Shown here piece by piece: positions 46,633-58,706 of a DNA stretch of 64,000 nucleotides. The stretch is from assembly GCA_001466705.2 (NCBI GenBank), contig LATX02000189.1, forward strand, positions 1,116,001-1,180,000. Reading direction: 5' to 3'. The notes beneath the pieces were generated by a model. The model was given only the letters and a program-made list of their open reading frames with translations. It searched no databases and was not told the origin of the DNA. Within the stretch, counting starts at the first letter, position 1. Each line of letters begins with the position of its first letter. Both the position numbers and the translations under genes were made by a program. Source of the DNA: Moniliophthora roreri. Taxonomy: Eukaryota; Basidiomycota; Agaricomycetes; Agaricales; Marasmiaceae.

Positions 46633-47275
46633 CTTGGAGCGGATGTTTACAGGCCATTCTAGCCTGGATTTTAAGCACAGACCGTGAGACTACGGATACA
46701 GTTTCATCCGGACTTCTTTTGGCGTGGTGTAAGAAACACATAACGAGGATGTTCAGATTGGAAACATCAAGGTTCCGACGGCATCGTTTACGAACTCCTT
46801 GGAGTCAGGAGATCATGCTGGTGAGAATCAATGCAACAGCTCTGTATCATATCTATCACTGACATAGGAGCAAGAGAGAATGAGACAACGAAGGCATGTT
46901 CAACTCTATAATTACAAAATTCAACAGGAATTTGGAAAGAAACCACACGAATAGGTGGAGAGAGGACTCACGGGTGAACCATGCGTTCTCACAGACTCAG
47001 TATCCTCCGGGGAACGATTGGGGACCCGAATATTTTGCTGAGACTTGTGACATTATGCCCAGGAGCATAAGATACTCACTTCTGAACTTGTAGACTTGGA
47101 GCTTGTGGCAAACGTTCAAATCTTGGTCAAAGGACAAGAAGGGAAGGAGGTTCTCACCCCTTCCTCGGTAACACCCGAATACTGTACAGCTGTGGCTGAG
47201 AACGTGATAATTCTCACGCATCTTCCATCGCTCACCCCGTCAACGTCCCGCCAAAAAGTCTGACCAGTCGTCGCA
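46633..47275. other. Divergent promoter region between the FAH-like gene and eS21
   Basis: No gene was recognised. Small open frames on both strands have no conserved motif. Both promoters should lie here. Confidence 0.45.
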
Positions 47276-47701
47276 ATGGAAAACGATCAGGTAAGGAATA
47301 GTCATACTTCGTCCATGAACAATACTGAGTAATGTTTCTTGGATAGGGTGTTCTCGTCGATCTCTACGTTCCTCGCAAGTGCTCAGCAACTAGTGCGTCT
47401 TATTGGATTCCAGTGGAAAGAAGTACATCTAAGAGGAGAAATAACTATGCAGACCGACTCATCACTTCGAAGGATCATGCCTCTGTGCAGATTGCCATAG
47501 CCGATGTTGACGCCAACGGTCGGGCCCTTAACACCACCACCACTTTTGCCCTGTGCGGCCAAGTCCGTTCACAAGGAGAGAGCGACGACTCCCTCAACCG
47601 ACTAGCAACAAAAGCGGGCTGTGAGTCTAGCTTGACTTTGCGCTTACAGTTTACTCATGAGAATGATAGTGCTTCGTAATGTCTGGTCTTACCAGAAGTA
47701 G
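47276..47701 (+). CDS. RPS21: 40S ribosomal protein eS21
   Basis: A small-subunit ribosomal protein needed for late 18S rRNA processing. Four exons join cleanly to an 86-residue product: MENDQ, then [15 protein letters not shown], then [20 protein letters not shown] through [16 protein letters not shown], and finally [10 protein letters not shown]. The introns are short, and the first sits right after the fifth codon, as is common in fungal ribosomal-protein genes. The sequence is close to other fungal eS21 along its full length. The stop TAG is at 47699-47701. Reading the third exon without splicing would give false extensions at both ends. Confidence 0.96.
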
Positions 47702-48348
47702 ACTTGTACATCGACCTTGTTCTCTGTACATTACGAGTTATACATCGCATATTCAGCTTTCTTGGGCCAGGCAATCTCTATCTGTTATATGGGATCGACT
47801 CGCAAGCCTATCTATGTGTCACGTCATAGAAGCTACGTTGAATCCGAATTGTGACTGATCCTTGGTTGAGATATGTGTGTATCTGCACGTTGCTGTTCAT
47901 GTAGAACAGACATTTAAAAGGAGGACTAGGTAGATTCCCAGAAATTCAATGCCGTCTGACAACCGTCTGACGCGAGTAACGGCGCTGAAAGTATAGTACA
48001 GTAGTAGCATGCCATATTCAATGCCATACCTAGGGAGAATCTGAACGTGAAAATAAGCTCTGAAATCCCTATCTACTCCAGATACGCATGGCCATCACTT
48101 GAGCCTTAGAGATGGAATTTGAAAAAAAAACCTGTTGCGATTTATCACGTGCAACAGTGACTTATGACGTCCCCTGATAGGTTAGTGTCTGTACAGCAAG
48201 CGCAGCTGAACGCAGTCAATGAATGACTCTGAATTATCCGATTCGCCTTCATTAGAAACCTCCATCTCTACCTTCTCTGTAGGTGATCAACCGACTCTTG
48301 CAATTCTTTTATCTATGTTGACCCCTGGACTCCCTCCAGTCAGACTCC
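47702..48348. other. Intergenic region between eS21 and GYP7, nothing recognised
   Basis: This 647 bp stretch should contain the eS21 3' UTR and the GYP7 promoter. A run of A at 48122-48130 is the only low-complexity feature. No tRNA or other RNA gene was found by eye. Confidence 0.45.
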
Positions 48349-51300
48349 ATGGTTGAAATCAAGAGAGTCGTCGAGACGGAATCCCAGAAGCAAGCTGGCT
48401 CTTCTCAACAAGAGGGCGAAGACAAGTATCGGTTGGTGTACACAAAGTCCAAAGTCTATGTAAATCCAACTGCGTATGCACGGGACAACATTCCTGGCTT
48501 CATCGCATTGGTAAGGCGGGTACGTGAATTCGGCACTTCTCAAGCTCTTGCATCTTAATCTTTCACCCCATTTTACCTGTTATTAGGAGGCCATCAACCC
48601 AACTTATCTACTCGCTTGGATTCCAGAGACCTTGCTTAATGAGAAGGGTGCTGCAGAATGGGATAAGTTCGTGAAGATTGAGGAGCAGGCTAGCATGGAT
48701 GAGGAAGATGAAGGTGCACAGTTCCACTCCCTTGCCACTGCGTTCGCACTGACTTTGTCTAAAGATGTCGTTCTCATTGATCTCCCAACGCAAAGACCCG
48801 AATCCTATGCCTTTTCTGTGCCCCTGACTTCGATATACTCTCTCCTAGTATATCCTCCATCGTTCTCATCGTGGCGTCAGTAGCTCAGTTTCATTCTTCC
48901 ACTGCCTGGCTGAATTCTCACCCTAGATGGTTCTATCGGAATTAATCTGATCAATGGGGACACATTGCCAACACTATACTTCCACGACGATGAATCCCGG
49001 ACATTCACGGCGCAGCCTCCAAAGTCGCCGCAGAACAGTCAAAGGAACAGCATCACCTCTTATCCTCCTTCGACTCCCTCTTCCTCAAAGACTTCAACCT
49101 CCTGGGGAGGCGAGGATCTTCTTGCTCGGCTCCGGTCCTACTCCCATATTATGAGGTCTACTTTACAACCCTCGCTCTTTCTCGTAGACCCTTCCCGTGC
49201 TGATATCGAGATGCATTCCACTCATCTCTATGCCGATGACGCCGTTGATGATATCCTCGGTCAATCTTCGTACGCAAACTCGCATTCGCCAGTGCCTGCT
49301 CACCGCCGGCCACGGCCATTATCCTCCTCGGGTCTGTCACCTAATCCATATTCCCATAGGTCCTCTGTTTTACACCGTTCCCTGGGCTCCATGTCCCCCA
49401 ATGCACAATCGCCATCTCAAGCTCGAATGGCGCTATTGCAATCATTCTCAAACATCACACGAGCAACAAGACATGCAGCTCAGAATATCCTTTCGCATCC
49501 GCTTGCGAAGCCTATAGTCCCGCATCTTCCGGACCCTGTCAAAAGCCTAGTGAATGCCAACGGAGAATGGGCCAACTGGGTGGAGAAGGGCGGTGTTGGT
49601 GATTTCGAGGCCGCACGGGTATACTTGGCACGTTGGGCTCGGATCGTTGCCGAAGAAGGCGAACGCGCTCGGAAACGAGAGGCGCAGGCATTAACTCCAT
49701 CGTCATCTGGAGAAAATACGGAAGAAACGTCACTGGGAATATTCGAACTGCTGCACAATACCTCCAACTTACCGACACCAAAACCATCGAGAGATCCTTC
49801 ACATCCCATCGATGAGAAATTGTGGGACAGCTGGTTCGCCGAAGATGGTCGACCGAAAATCAGAATAGAAGAGATGAGGCGAGAAGTGTTCGGAAGAGGA
49901 ATTACCAAGAAAGGCACTCTGAGGCAAAAAGTATGGCCCTTCCTGTTGGGTGTGATGGAATGGGATACCAACAGCGAAGGGCGGCAGAAAAGCTGGAACA
50001 CCAAGAGGTACTGGTTTCTCCATTCAAATTTCATTCAATGATAGACATATTCCAGGCGGCGATACCATGAATTCAAAGACGAGTGGTGCGGTAATCCTGA
50101 AGTATTTGATCGGCAGGACATCATTGAGGTGTGCAGGACTCATTCGACCCAGAATAGCAGAAGGGACTAATGCTTATCAGGAACGTCATCGCATTGATGT
50201 AGACTGCAGGCGTACCGACAGGACGCAACCTCTTTTTGCCACCCCATCTACAACTCCCTCAGCCTCCAAAACATCTGAGATGGACGACGAGAAGGCCAGA
50301 TATCGACGAGTATCCACCATTTCACCCAATCTATCCGATATTGGAGCCCAGTCGCCAAGCAATGAACACATTGACCGACTTGCTAGTATCCTGCTGACAT
50401 ACAATTTCTACGAGAGAGAACTCGGTAGGTTCCAGCCTGCCTCTTCGTTCACTCCCGTATCAATCTTTTCACAAGGGTACGTGCAAGGAATGTCGGATTT
50501 GTGCGCGCCAATATATGTGGTCATGGCGGCTGACGAAGAGACTACTTTCTGGTGTTTCGTCGAACTTATGCACCGCATGGTTTGTAATTTGACGCTTGAC
50601 CATTCCTTTAACTAAGTCTTTGACTTTGACAGAAACAAAATTTTCTGCGCGACCAAAGTGGGATGAAGAAGCACCTCCTAACTTTGCAACAGCTCATCGG
50701 CGTGATGGACCCAGAGCTGTATCGTCATCTAGGTTTGATTTTCTTTACATACTTAGGGTGAGACTGATCTGATGGCCCAGAAAAAACGGATGCCCTGAAT
50801 CTATTTTTCTGTTTCCGGTACGCAACTACCATTGTTTCGTCGTGAATGCTCATGCTCACCATCAAGCTCATAGATGGGTTTTGATCGCCTTCAAACGAGA
50901 ATTCCCATTCGATGACGTGCTTTCGTTATGGGAAGTCCTTTGGACCGACTATTACAGCAGTAACTTCGTGCTATTTATTGCCTTAGCTGTCTTGGAATCG
51001 CACAGAGATGTTATCATGCGGTACCTGGTTGAGGTTAGCCACTACTTCTCTGGACCCTGGAACTCCACTCATCTCCTTTGAATTACAGTTTGACGAAATT
51101 CTGAAGGTATGCTTCCAGATGGTCTTCCCCGCATATACTTATGACGCATAGTACTGCAACGATCTGAGTATGACTATTGAGTTGGACACGACTCTAGCCC
51201 AAGCTGAAGTCCTGTTCTTGTCATTCGCTCAACTCATAGCCGACATCGACCGAAGGCAAGCAGAAGAACCGAGTGCAGACAGGAATGGAGTGTGGCGTCG

Positions 51301-51397
51301 AAGGAACGACTCAAAGGGGAGCGATACACCGTCGGCCGTCAATGTCCCGACAGTGTCAGAAAACTTACGAGAGCTGTTGGAGACAGGCAGGCCATGA
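48349..51397 (+). CDS. GYP7: GYP7/TBC1D15-type RabGAP
   Basis: A GTPase-activating protein; Gyp7 acts on Ypt7/Rab7 at the vacuole. It starts at 48349 (MVEIKRVVETESQKQ). The N-terminal domain of this family is visible: YRLVYTKSKVYVNPTAYARD, IPGFIALVRR, INPTYLLAWIPETLL, and GSIGINLINGDTLPTLYFHDD. A long disordered Ser/Pro linker follows. The TBC domain starts with EDGRPKIRIEEMRREVFGRG and has LRQKVWPFLLGVMEW. The arginine finger is IDVDCRRTD and the glutamine finger GYVQGMSDLCAPIYV. The later part reads LLTLQQLIGVMDPELYRHL, FCFRWVLIAFKREF and LWEVLWTDYYSSNF. The C-terminus ends LLETGRP with TGA at 51395-51397. Both catalytic fingers are intact. Confidence 0.94.
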
Positions 51398-51599
51398 TAG
51401 ATAAACAGTCAACTACAGTCTGAGTTGCATTCGTGTGGACGATATTCACGAGCAGTATTATTTACCTATATGTAGAGTAATCAATTCACAGTCAATGTAT
51501 TTGTACGCGGTGGTAATTGAATATACTATCACGAAGGTTCGGGCGCTTAATGTCGTCTCGTGTCTTTAGCCTCTGAGCCAGTGACCAGCTCAGATATCG

Positions 51600-52510
51600 A
51601 TGTCGAACCTCACAATTCTTCGAAACTATGCTCAGAAAGTACCATCTGATTTCCCTTCCTCTATTCTATTCTCTCATACCGACTGGACACTCACAATCTA
51701 CGACGCGTATCCCAAATCCATGTTCCATTTCCTTGTTCTCCCTCGAGTTCAACCTGATTCAGATATCACCTTGAAAGACCTACACAGTCTAAAGACACTC
51801 CTGAGGTGTGACAAAGCGCGTGCAAAGGAGATCATTGACGCGCTGAGCACGGACGCGGAGGATGTGAAGAAGGAGATCGAGTCAGAGATGGTTAAGCGTT
51901 ATGGGTTCAAGTGGTGAGTGCAATAACCTTTCATAAAGATATTTCCTCCTCGTTTACTCTTCTATGCAGGCCTATATGGACAGGATTTCATGCTGCACCT
52001 TCTATGCAGTGCGTTTTCTCTCATGTCTTTGCGGACGATCTGACTTACTGCGATCAAGCCATTTACATCTGCACGTCCTTTCTGCCGACCTTTGTTCCGA
52101 GAAGATGAAGAATAAGAAGCATTACAACTCATTCCATCCCAAGCTCGGTTTCTTCTTACACCTTGAGGATGTTCTCTCGTGGTTCGAGGCTGAGCCAGCG
52201 TTCTTCTCGCAGGTAATCTTGCTTGCCTACTAGTAGTCCTCTTAGACGTGAAGTGATAGTATTCTTTCTAGAAGACAAACCTCGATGAGAAGAAGTCAGA
52301 AGCACTTCTGAAAGAGGGCCTTGATTGCTTCCACTGTGAAAGGGAGATGAAAAACATGCCAGCTCTCAAGGAACACCTGCAGATTGAATGGGATTCGGAA
52401 TCCTCAAAGGCGAAGGCTAGAGCGGAACGAAAACGTAAAGCTGAAGAGAACAAGAAAGATAACAACGAAGCAGCCACTAATGAGCACCGAGACAAAAAGC
52501 AAAAATCTTG
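51600..52510 (+). CDS. HNT3: Aprataxin-like DNA 5'-adenylate hydrolase (HIT domain plus C2H2 zinc finger)
   Basis: Removes AMP from abortive DNA-ligation intermediates in strand-break repair. It starts at 51600 (MSNLTILRNYAQ). The HIT domain shows TIYDAYPKSMFHFLVLPR and, across an intron, GFHAAPSMHHLHLHVLSADL. That stretch contains the His-x-His-x-His triad with the catalytic middle histidine. The aprataxin-specific part follows (NKKHYNSFHPKLGFFLHLED). The C-terminal zinc finger is seen in LDCFHCEREMKNMPALKEHL, and the protein ends in a Lys/Glu-rich basic tail (KARAERKRKAEENKK) that could serve as nuclear signal. The stop TGA is at 52508-52510. There is no FHA domain, as in yeast Hnt3. Confidence 0.92.
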
Positions 52511-52628
52511 ATCTTCTGTTTGACTCAGGCCAGTACATACATATATCGAAGACACAGGTTTGTTCCATTAGTTTACATTGCATTCATTCCTGTTTGAATG
52601 AGTCTAAGTTCCGGCATGTGCATCATGA

Positions 52629-54463
52629 TTACTCGGTCTTGGTCTCCTTGCTCCTCTTGAGTTTCTCTGCGTGCGAGCGTTCCGCTGCTTCACGAATGGC
52701 CCAGGTCAACTGGTAAGATCGGCAGGCATCTATGGATCTGTGTCAGTCAAACTCGCGGAAACTCAACAGATTGCGCGTACCTTCATAGCTAGATAGGATG
52801 GCCGCGGCATCGGGGTCCTCCTCAATATCCTCGACGATGTCGATGAAGTTGGAGATTTCTGAGAAGAATGGATCATCATCAGGGAAACGGAAGGTCTGTT
52901 CAGAATCATCTCCTGGTCGACGGATGTAAAGGATTGGTTGAACGTATGGGTCAACGAGTCTAGGGACAGTAGTCAGTGTATGATCGGGCCCCTATAATCA
53001 ACGATCCTACTTGAAGCTGTACCCATCGCAGTAGACTTCCAGTTCGCAGCTGTAGTTCGTGCCTTGTAGGGCAACACAGTGAGTGAAGCTACCGACAGCA
53101 CCGCTGTCATATTTCCTGAAACGGGTGTCAACCAAAGGCGTATAAAAAAAATTACTTCAAGTTCATACCACGTGGCTGAGGTAATACGAGGGATGCGGTT
53201 CTCAGGGGCAATCTTGCTTTCGTCGACTTGCATTTTGGAGAGTCGACCAGCATTTTCATCGAATTCGAGTGAGTGCGCCATAACACTCGACATGTCAACT
53301 TCTCCACCAAAGTATCGGGAAAGGTCGCAGAAGTGTGTACCTTGTTCAATGACTGGACCGGCACTGTGCATGAATGAGCTCAAGTGGAAAATTACACTCG
53401 AGTTGACTTACCTTTTCGATTTGTCCCACCAGTCGGGCTTCGCGATAGCCTCATAAGCACACGCGTAGCGAGCAATAGTAGCCATCACGGTGAGTTCGTT
53501 TTCTTCTATGATTTGCTTCATCATCTGGACTGCTTTCAGATATCGTAACATGTATCTTTTCATTCTAATGTCAGTACGCTTGGAAGGATGAAAAGATTTC
53601 GACTCACCCAACAGAACAAATCGTCTTAGTGTCCTCAATAGTTTTAGCAATCGAAAGTGCTTCCGTGATCTCATGTTGTGGTCCGGTGGCAATCGGCTTC
53701 TCGATGAAGAGAGCGACGCCAGGGAAGGCCTTCATGATTTGCATCTCGATGTCGCGACCTGGCTGAAGAGTTCCACGGAACATTGGTGGACTTCCAATGA
53801 CAACAGCGCGAGGCCTATCTCTCGGTGACATATTCTTGACAAAGTCATCAAGTGTCTTGAAAACGCGGGTCTTCTCGTATGCAGAAACTACGAAAGAGTC
53901 GCATTTCTTCTGAATGACGGCGGTAGCTCGTTCGATGGCAGGATCGATAATAGCAACGACTTTCAGACGTCGACCAAGTTTGCTGGGAAAGGGTTCGATC
54001 ACTTGAGTAGGATATGATCAGAAGCGACGCACTGTTCAAGACGGAAGGAGTGATTCCAGGGACCTTCAGGAGAACCTAAGGAATGGGAAGCAATTAGCCA
54101 TGACGTCAAGAAGAGCAAGCTAATGCTCGAGAGGAGAGAGTGAGATATCGATAAGAAAACTTACCGAACATGATGTTTCCCGCTCCAATGAAAAGAACGT
54201 TGAAGTCATCGGATCCACCGATATGGATAGTCCTGAGAGATGTTTTATCACAATCAGTTGCCAAGAATCAGGATATTCAGAGATAAGAATGACTTGTCCA
54301 TTGGGATGAGACGCCATGGATCGATGGATGGACGACGCGAAGAAAAGCCAGAGCCAGTTCCAGAGCCTTTACGCTCAGAGCCTCGGCGCTCAGTAGGACC
54401 TCTGTTGGACATCCTGCGCCCAGGAGAGAAAGATGGGGATGTCGGCGAAGCTTGATACGACAT
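52629..54463 (-). CDS. Gfo/Idh/MocA-family NAD(P)-dependent oxidoreductase
   Basis: It starts at 54461-54463 (MSYQASPTSPSFSPG) with a disordered Arg/Ser-rich N-terminus. The Rossmann fold follows across introns: DFNVLFIGAGNIMFG (dinucleotide loop), LKVVAIIDPAIERATAVI, RPRAVVIGSPPMFRG, and the family motif ALFIEKPIATGP. The C-terminal half has ATIARYACAYEAIAKPDWWD, GPVIEQGTHFCDLSRYFGG, and a beta-sheet region ending GSFTHCVALQGTNYSCEL. The tail is charged (HAEKLKRSKETKTE) with stop at 52629. Family members oxidise or reduce sugars and related polyols. The substrate cannot be assigned. The EKP lysine and the HFCD segment support an active enzyme. Confidence 0.87.
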
Positions 54464-54648
54464 GGTGGATGGTGGTGGCAGAAGATAAAAAGGTTACGGA
54501 GGTCTACTACCCAGCATTTTTGAGACAAAGGATTTCAGTCACATGAACAACGTCATACTCAGCACTAAGTTCTCCGAGTTCTACTCCAGGTTAGAAAACG
54601 TTGAACCGCCAGGGTTAAAGAATGCATCATGAATAAAGTACACTGGTA

Positions 54649-55150
54649 TCAGTCCGAAGGTGGTTCCCTGATCATCTGCTTCTTCTGACTCAATTCCTCC
54701 CTTCTCCTCTCTGCAGCTTCAAGTCGATCCGACATGGCTTTCAGTTCTGCCTTCAACTTCTCATTCTCCATCGCCAATTTTTGCACATTGGAGGCGCGTT
54801 TCTGAACTTTCTCTAGTCTGCAATGTCACGTCAGGGCTCCATGTTATAAAACATCATACACTACACATACTCTGCATTGTTCCCAGTGCTACTTCCAGAA
54901 CCAAATATGTCCGACAGGTCTAGTCCAAGGTCTGCGGATGGCTTGATTTCCGGGAGAAGCGGCGAGACGGTGTCTGCTTCATTTCGTGTGTCCCCTTCTT
55001 CCGCTGCATTCGAGTCTGCCACGTTGATGGCACTTGAAGAGCCCGTCCTGAAGTGTAAATGATTCAGTGTCCGCGTACAGTGCTTGAGACGTCCACGGAC
55101 CTGTTTTGTTCGTAATGTGTATCATGAGAAGAGTCCATATTAGAAGACAT
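54649..55150 (-). CDS. Small coiled-coil protein of unknown function
   Basis: It starts at 55148-55150 (MSSNMDSSHDTHYEQNR). After an intron with a TTCAG acceptor it reads TGSSSAINVADSNAAEEG and PLLPEIKPSADLGLDL, then DIFGSGSSTGNNAE. The last exon is a clear coiled coil with heptad spacing: RLEKVQKRASNVQKLAMENE, KLKAELKAMSDRLEAAERR, ending IREPPSD at 54649. The acidic LGLDLSDIFG stretch may be a short binding motif. The splice ends are good and the frame is kept, so it is probably real, but no family was recognised. It may be an adaptor or a subunit of a larger complex, which is only a guess. Confidence 0.68.
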
Positions 55151-56989
55151 GGTGAAAAAGAAGGGTTGAGAACAAGATCTGAAGAGAAACTGGCAAGTGG
55201 TTTCAAGAAACAACCGCCAGCTCTCGTGGCTAACACATGTGACTTAAGCTTCTTAGCGCTCAACCATGTACGAGGACCCAGCACAATGACGCGTTCTCGT
55301 TGGCGAAAGCGCTCGAAACAGCCTTTCGGATCCATGTACCCTTTTCTAACCTTTTAGCACCGTGCCCGAATGGCATTCATGAAGATCAATCAGTAGCATT
55401 TGGCTACGTTGACGAATCGAGCTTAGATCATCGACTCAGGTGAGGAACCTTCGTTGCGACACTTGATCGAATGACTGAGATTCAAGTTATGCCACCTCAA
55501 AGATTACAGAAAAGCCTTCGCTTCCAAACTATCTTCAAAATGGGTGACACAAAGTGGTCGCTATTTTCAGCAAAGCTTACCCACAGCGCCAACCCAAGTC
55601 TAAAATGAAGCCATGCGCACGATCCAGTTCTTCTAAAGGGGCAAACGTCATCGATTAGGTCGTGAAGGAGGTTCTATATGAACACGTTTCGTCGGTGAGC
55701 TCGAGTCTCATCTTTGGTATCCTATTGAGGGTTTTTCTACATAGCCCGACACCAAACTCTACGATCGATCGGGTGGATGTGCAGACGGCATCCTTCTCAA
55801 TAGGCCAATTTACGCCGACCCGCGCCGATGTGGTTGGAATTGGCTGGTGAATCTGCAATGTTTGCATCATTGTGGGGATTAACAAAAAACCAAGGATGGT
55901 CCAACTCTCAATTTGCCCTTTGGACACGCAGGCTCGACGCGATTACCACTTTTGCATCTCATGATACTAGACTTTGAAACATCGGCATTGCTATCCAGAA
56001 GAAACTTCGCGAACACAAAATCTTTCCTGTTACTCACAGCTCATTTCAAACTTCTACTTCTTCAACTGACCACACTGAATTTCTCGATTTTGAAGAAGAC
56101 CACTTAACTATGCAGCTCACGGGGAGGTGTCTGGACATGATTATCGATAAAGCCAAGAAACAGACTAGACAAGGTTTCAGGGCGGGGTTGCACCGGCTGG
56201 AATATTGTAGGCTCTCAATTTATGTGGAAGGTTGGCGATTCGTGCTACATGGGTGTCATGGACGTCCAGTCTGTATAGCTATCTTCGACATTCTTGCCGG
56301 GGTTCCCGTAGCTCCGGCCTCGTTTGTCTTGCGAGAGCTCGCCTTTCCTCCTTGCGCAGATCCATGCAGACGTGCCTTAGTTCTGCGCTTGCAGTCCCAT
56401 CCCAACTGATCGGCTTCTTTCCTGCTACCATCCTTTCATATCAAAACATTTCCCAATATTACTTTGACCACTCCAAATGTTCCCGGTCCCCGGTTCCCCT
56501 AGAATCCAGGACTCACTATTATTACCCACTCGTCTCCGCTCTGTTTAGAACAACCCATTGGAGTCCTGTCTCTCACGCTATATCGCACCGGTAGAGTTAT
56601 ACCATCACGCCCGTACAATTAGAGTTGCTCAAAAAATCTCAGCTGTGTCCCTCGTGTCAGGGCGGCAATGTAACGTAACGCTAGGACCTTTGGGCAATCT
56701 GTATGGTTTTTCGCAAGATCTGCGGACGGAACACAAACTAACGGCCATATAACAGAGGATATAGTTACAACTCTCAAATTTATAGCTCGCCCGAAATAAG
56801 CTCGCCTGTAAGTGGATGTAAAACCAGGCTTTGATCATTCAAAAGTTCCCGAATGACAAGGTCTGGCACGATATCACCACAAGAGACTACAGACACTGCG
56901 AATAGTATGAGTTTGAAACCGTGTATTTGTACGAAGGTTCACAAACTATCAGAAAACCCAGTATTTTACGTCGGGTCCGCAAATAAAAG
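55151..56989. other. Gene-poor stretch, no gene recognised
   Basis: About 1.8 kb lies between the coiled-coil gene and the CE1 relic. Open frames of 60-120 codons occur on both strands but have no domain, no consistent splice pattern and no codon bias I could see. The composition is unremarkable. Relics of decayed genes may be present but could not be named. Confidence 0.4.
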
Positions 56990-57842
56990 TAGAGAAAGTA
57001 CCTGTAGGACCCGCCCAGCCGATACCACCATATTGAACCACTGCTTGATTTCTTCCCAGAAATTGGAGTATAGTATAACTGATGGAGCTGAGTACAAGGA
57101 AGTGAGGAGAAGCAGTAGTCACATACGTGTCACCGCCAGAATTGGAATCTTGACGAGGACCGGAGCACACGGATATGTAGCGCGAACCATACCTCTCTAT
57201 ACAGACGATGAGCCGAGTCAATACCCGATGTACGAAAATATACCCGTTGCTCTGGTGTCTTAACGATCCTTCTGTTTGCATGATTGATATTCCACAAACC
57301 GGAATGCTTGAAGCATCCGACGGTCTCCTCAGATTGGGACGGCAGCATAAAAGGTTCCGGGTATGAGCCAATCACGACATTGGTCATTAAATTTATAGCT
57401 CCCGACGATCCACCCTGAACGAAGGCAAGCTTAGGGTCAACACCGTAGGTCTTAATGGCATGCCCGACCACGGAGGCAACGCCTAAAGAGTCATCATGTC
57501 TCAGGATTGCATCCGTGTGGGTGTCCTAATTGCTTACTGGGCAATCGAGAGTGAAAGCACACACCCTCCTGGATCAGATGGGTCTGGGTCAATTACAAGA
57601 TACTTGTTCTTCTCAGCACTGCCTGCAAATCTCCGTTCTTCCGAACCATGCTTGCGCAGATTTTTGACAGGCGTGAAGGGCTACGACGAAGGGAAGTGGG
57701 TGAGCGAGCTGTGGAGGCCGGTAAAGTCGCATTTGGACGTCAGTGGGGTTGCTGCTAGAGTTTGACACTTGCTGGAATTGGCCAGCAGCAGCAAACTTGC
57801 CAACAGCCCAAGAAGCAACAAAGATATGGATGTGAGAAGCAT
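56990..57842 (-). pseudogene. Broken carbohydrate esterase family 1 (PHB-depolymerase type) gene
   Basis: Pieces of a secreted CE1 esterase (acetyl xylan or feruloyl esterase type) appear in order but in different frames. An ATG at 57842 opens one frame, while the recognisable leader (FVASWAVGKFAAAGQ) and QVSNSSSNPTDVQMRLYRP lie in another. FVVALHACQKSAQAWFG continues in that frame. The next block (RRFAGSAEKNKYLVIDPDP) is shifted again. DTHTDAILRHDDSLGVASVV follows a TAG at 57526-57528 that sits where the family has tryptophan. The nucleophile region FVQGGSSGAINLMTNV is intact and ends YPEPF. A last block (NFWEEIKQWFNM) near 57060 is in a third frame. A very short intron could hide the TAG, but it could not explain all the shifts. 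The downstream end is approximate. Confidence 0.75.
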
Positions 57843-58436
57843 TAATAATTCTCGTAGAGGTCGCTCTTGCGGAAGTGTGAACCGAATCTTTACAGTACTA
57901 TGAACTGCCAGACATGTCCGTGTCGAAAGGGTTTTTGGGAGTGCCCGCAAGGACCTTGGAGGCAACTTGGAGTTACGAGACTCCACGGTTATGGCTGAAC
58001 AGAACATCCGGACATGAATGGCGAAAATCAGGGCAGTACCAATAAGCTAACCTTTAATGAACGGAACAAGCGTGCTTATTGCTGCGGTTTAGCTCACGTT
58101 GGGGGATGAGGATTCGTTTGAGCAGAATTTCTTCAGAGGCGAATATTGTTACATCCAATGGATCCAAAACAGACGGTTGAACGATTCTGTGCAAATTGCC
58201 TGGTTCTCGATGTTTTTAGCTAGTCAAATAATTGAGATGGAAAGAGCCGCGAAATTTGACCTACTGACACGCTTCTTGGTATAAACTCCGAAGATATCGA
58301 GGCGTCCTCTTTGAGAGGTCTACAATGAAAGTTTCGGAAGAGACACAGGAATGCGAGTTGAACATGCGGTAATGAATCATTGTCCATCCCTGGTTCTTCA
58401 CCCGTGACTGTCATGTACTGCAGCCTATGCAGGACT
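57843..58436. other. Spacer between the CE1 relic and the PIG-Y-like gene
   Basis: No gene was recognised. A 61-codon plus-strand frame at 58099-58284 has no known motif. The promoter of the PIG-Y-like gene should lie at the right end. Confidence 0.4.
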
Positions 58437-58706
58437 TCAACTTTGGGCACCTCATAGTTCTTTTCTCTGGTATATTCTTTGCGGTTGCGAGTTACGCTGT
58501 GTTACTCAGCGCATTCCTTCCTTTAACGGGTTTTACGGTAAGGAAAAACATGAAAAAGCTCAACTGATCTCATCCATTCCCTTCAGGTTCTCGACATCCT
58601 TGCGCAAGATACCCACTACAAATACTTCGCATTACTGATCATACCGACAACCTCGTACTTCGTGATTGCAAATTGGGTGGGATGGCAATATTACCGTAAC
58701 TCTTGA
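58437..58706 (+). CDS. PIG-Y-like small subunit of GPI-N-acetylglucosaminyltransferase
   Basis: Two exons join in phase zero (exon 1 ends GFT, intron GTAAGG...TTCAG, exon 2 begins VLDILAQDTHYKYF) to give a 76-residue protein. The ATG is at 58437 and the TGA at 58704-58706. It has two hydrophobic segments: LIVLFSGIFFAVASYAVLL and FALLIIPTTSYFVIANWVG. The layout, including the proline in the second helix and the end WVGWQYYRNS, resembles PIG-Y, the short two-helix subunit of the ER complex that starts GPI-anchor synthesis by adding GlcNAc to phosphatidylinositol. Animal PIG-Y ends in a similar Trp-Gly-aromatic-Arg-Asn pattern. The match rests on general pattern and length, so the name is likely but not certain. 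The coding status is well supported. Confidence 0.75.

Noticed and set aside
46896..47221. Overlapping short frames upstream of eS21
   Set aside because: They lie in a promoter region and lack any domain. The neighbouring eS21 gene explains the real coding signal.
49480..50034. Minus-strand frame of 184 codons
   Set aside because: Antisense shadow of the GYP7 exon, whose own frame carries clear family motifs.
57496..57765. Plus-strand frame of 89 codons
   Set aside because: Antisense to the CE1 relic, which is recognisable on the minus strand.
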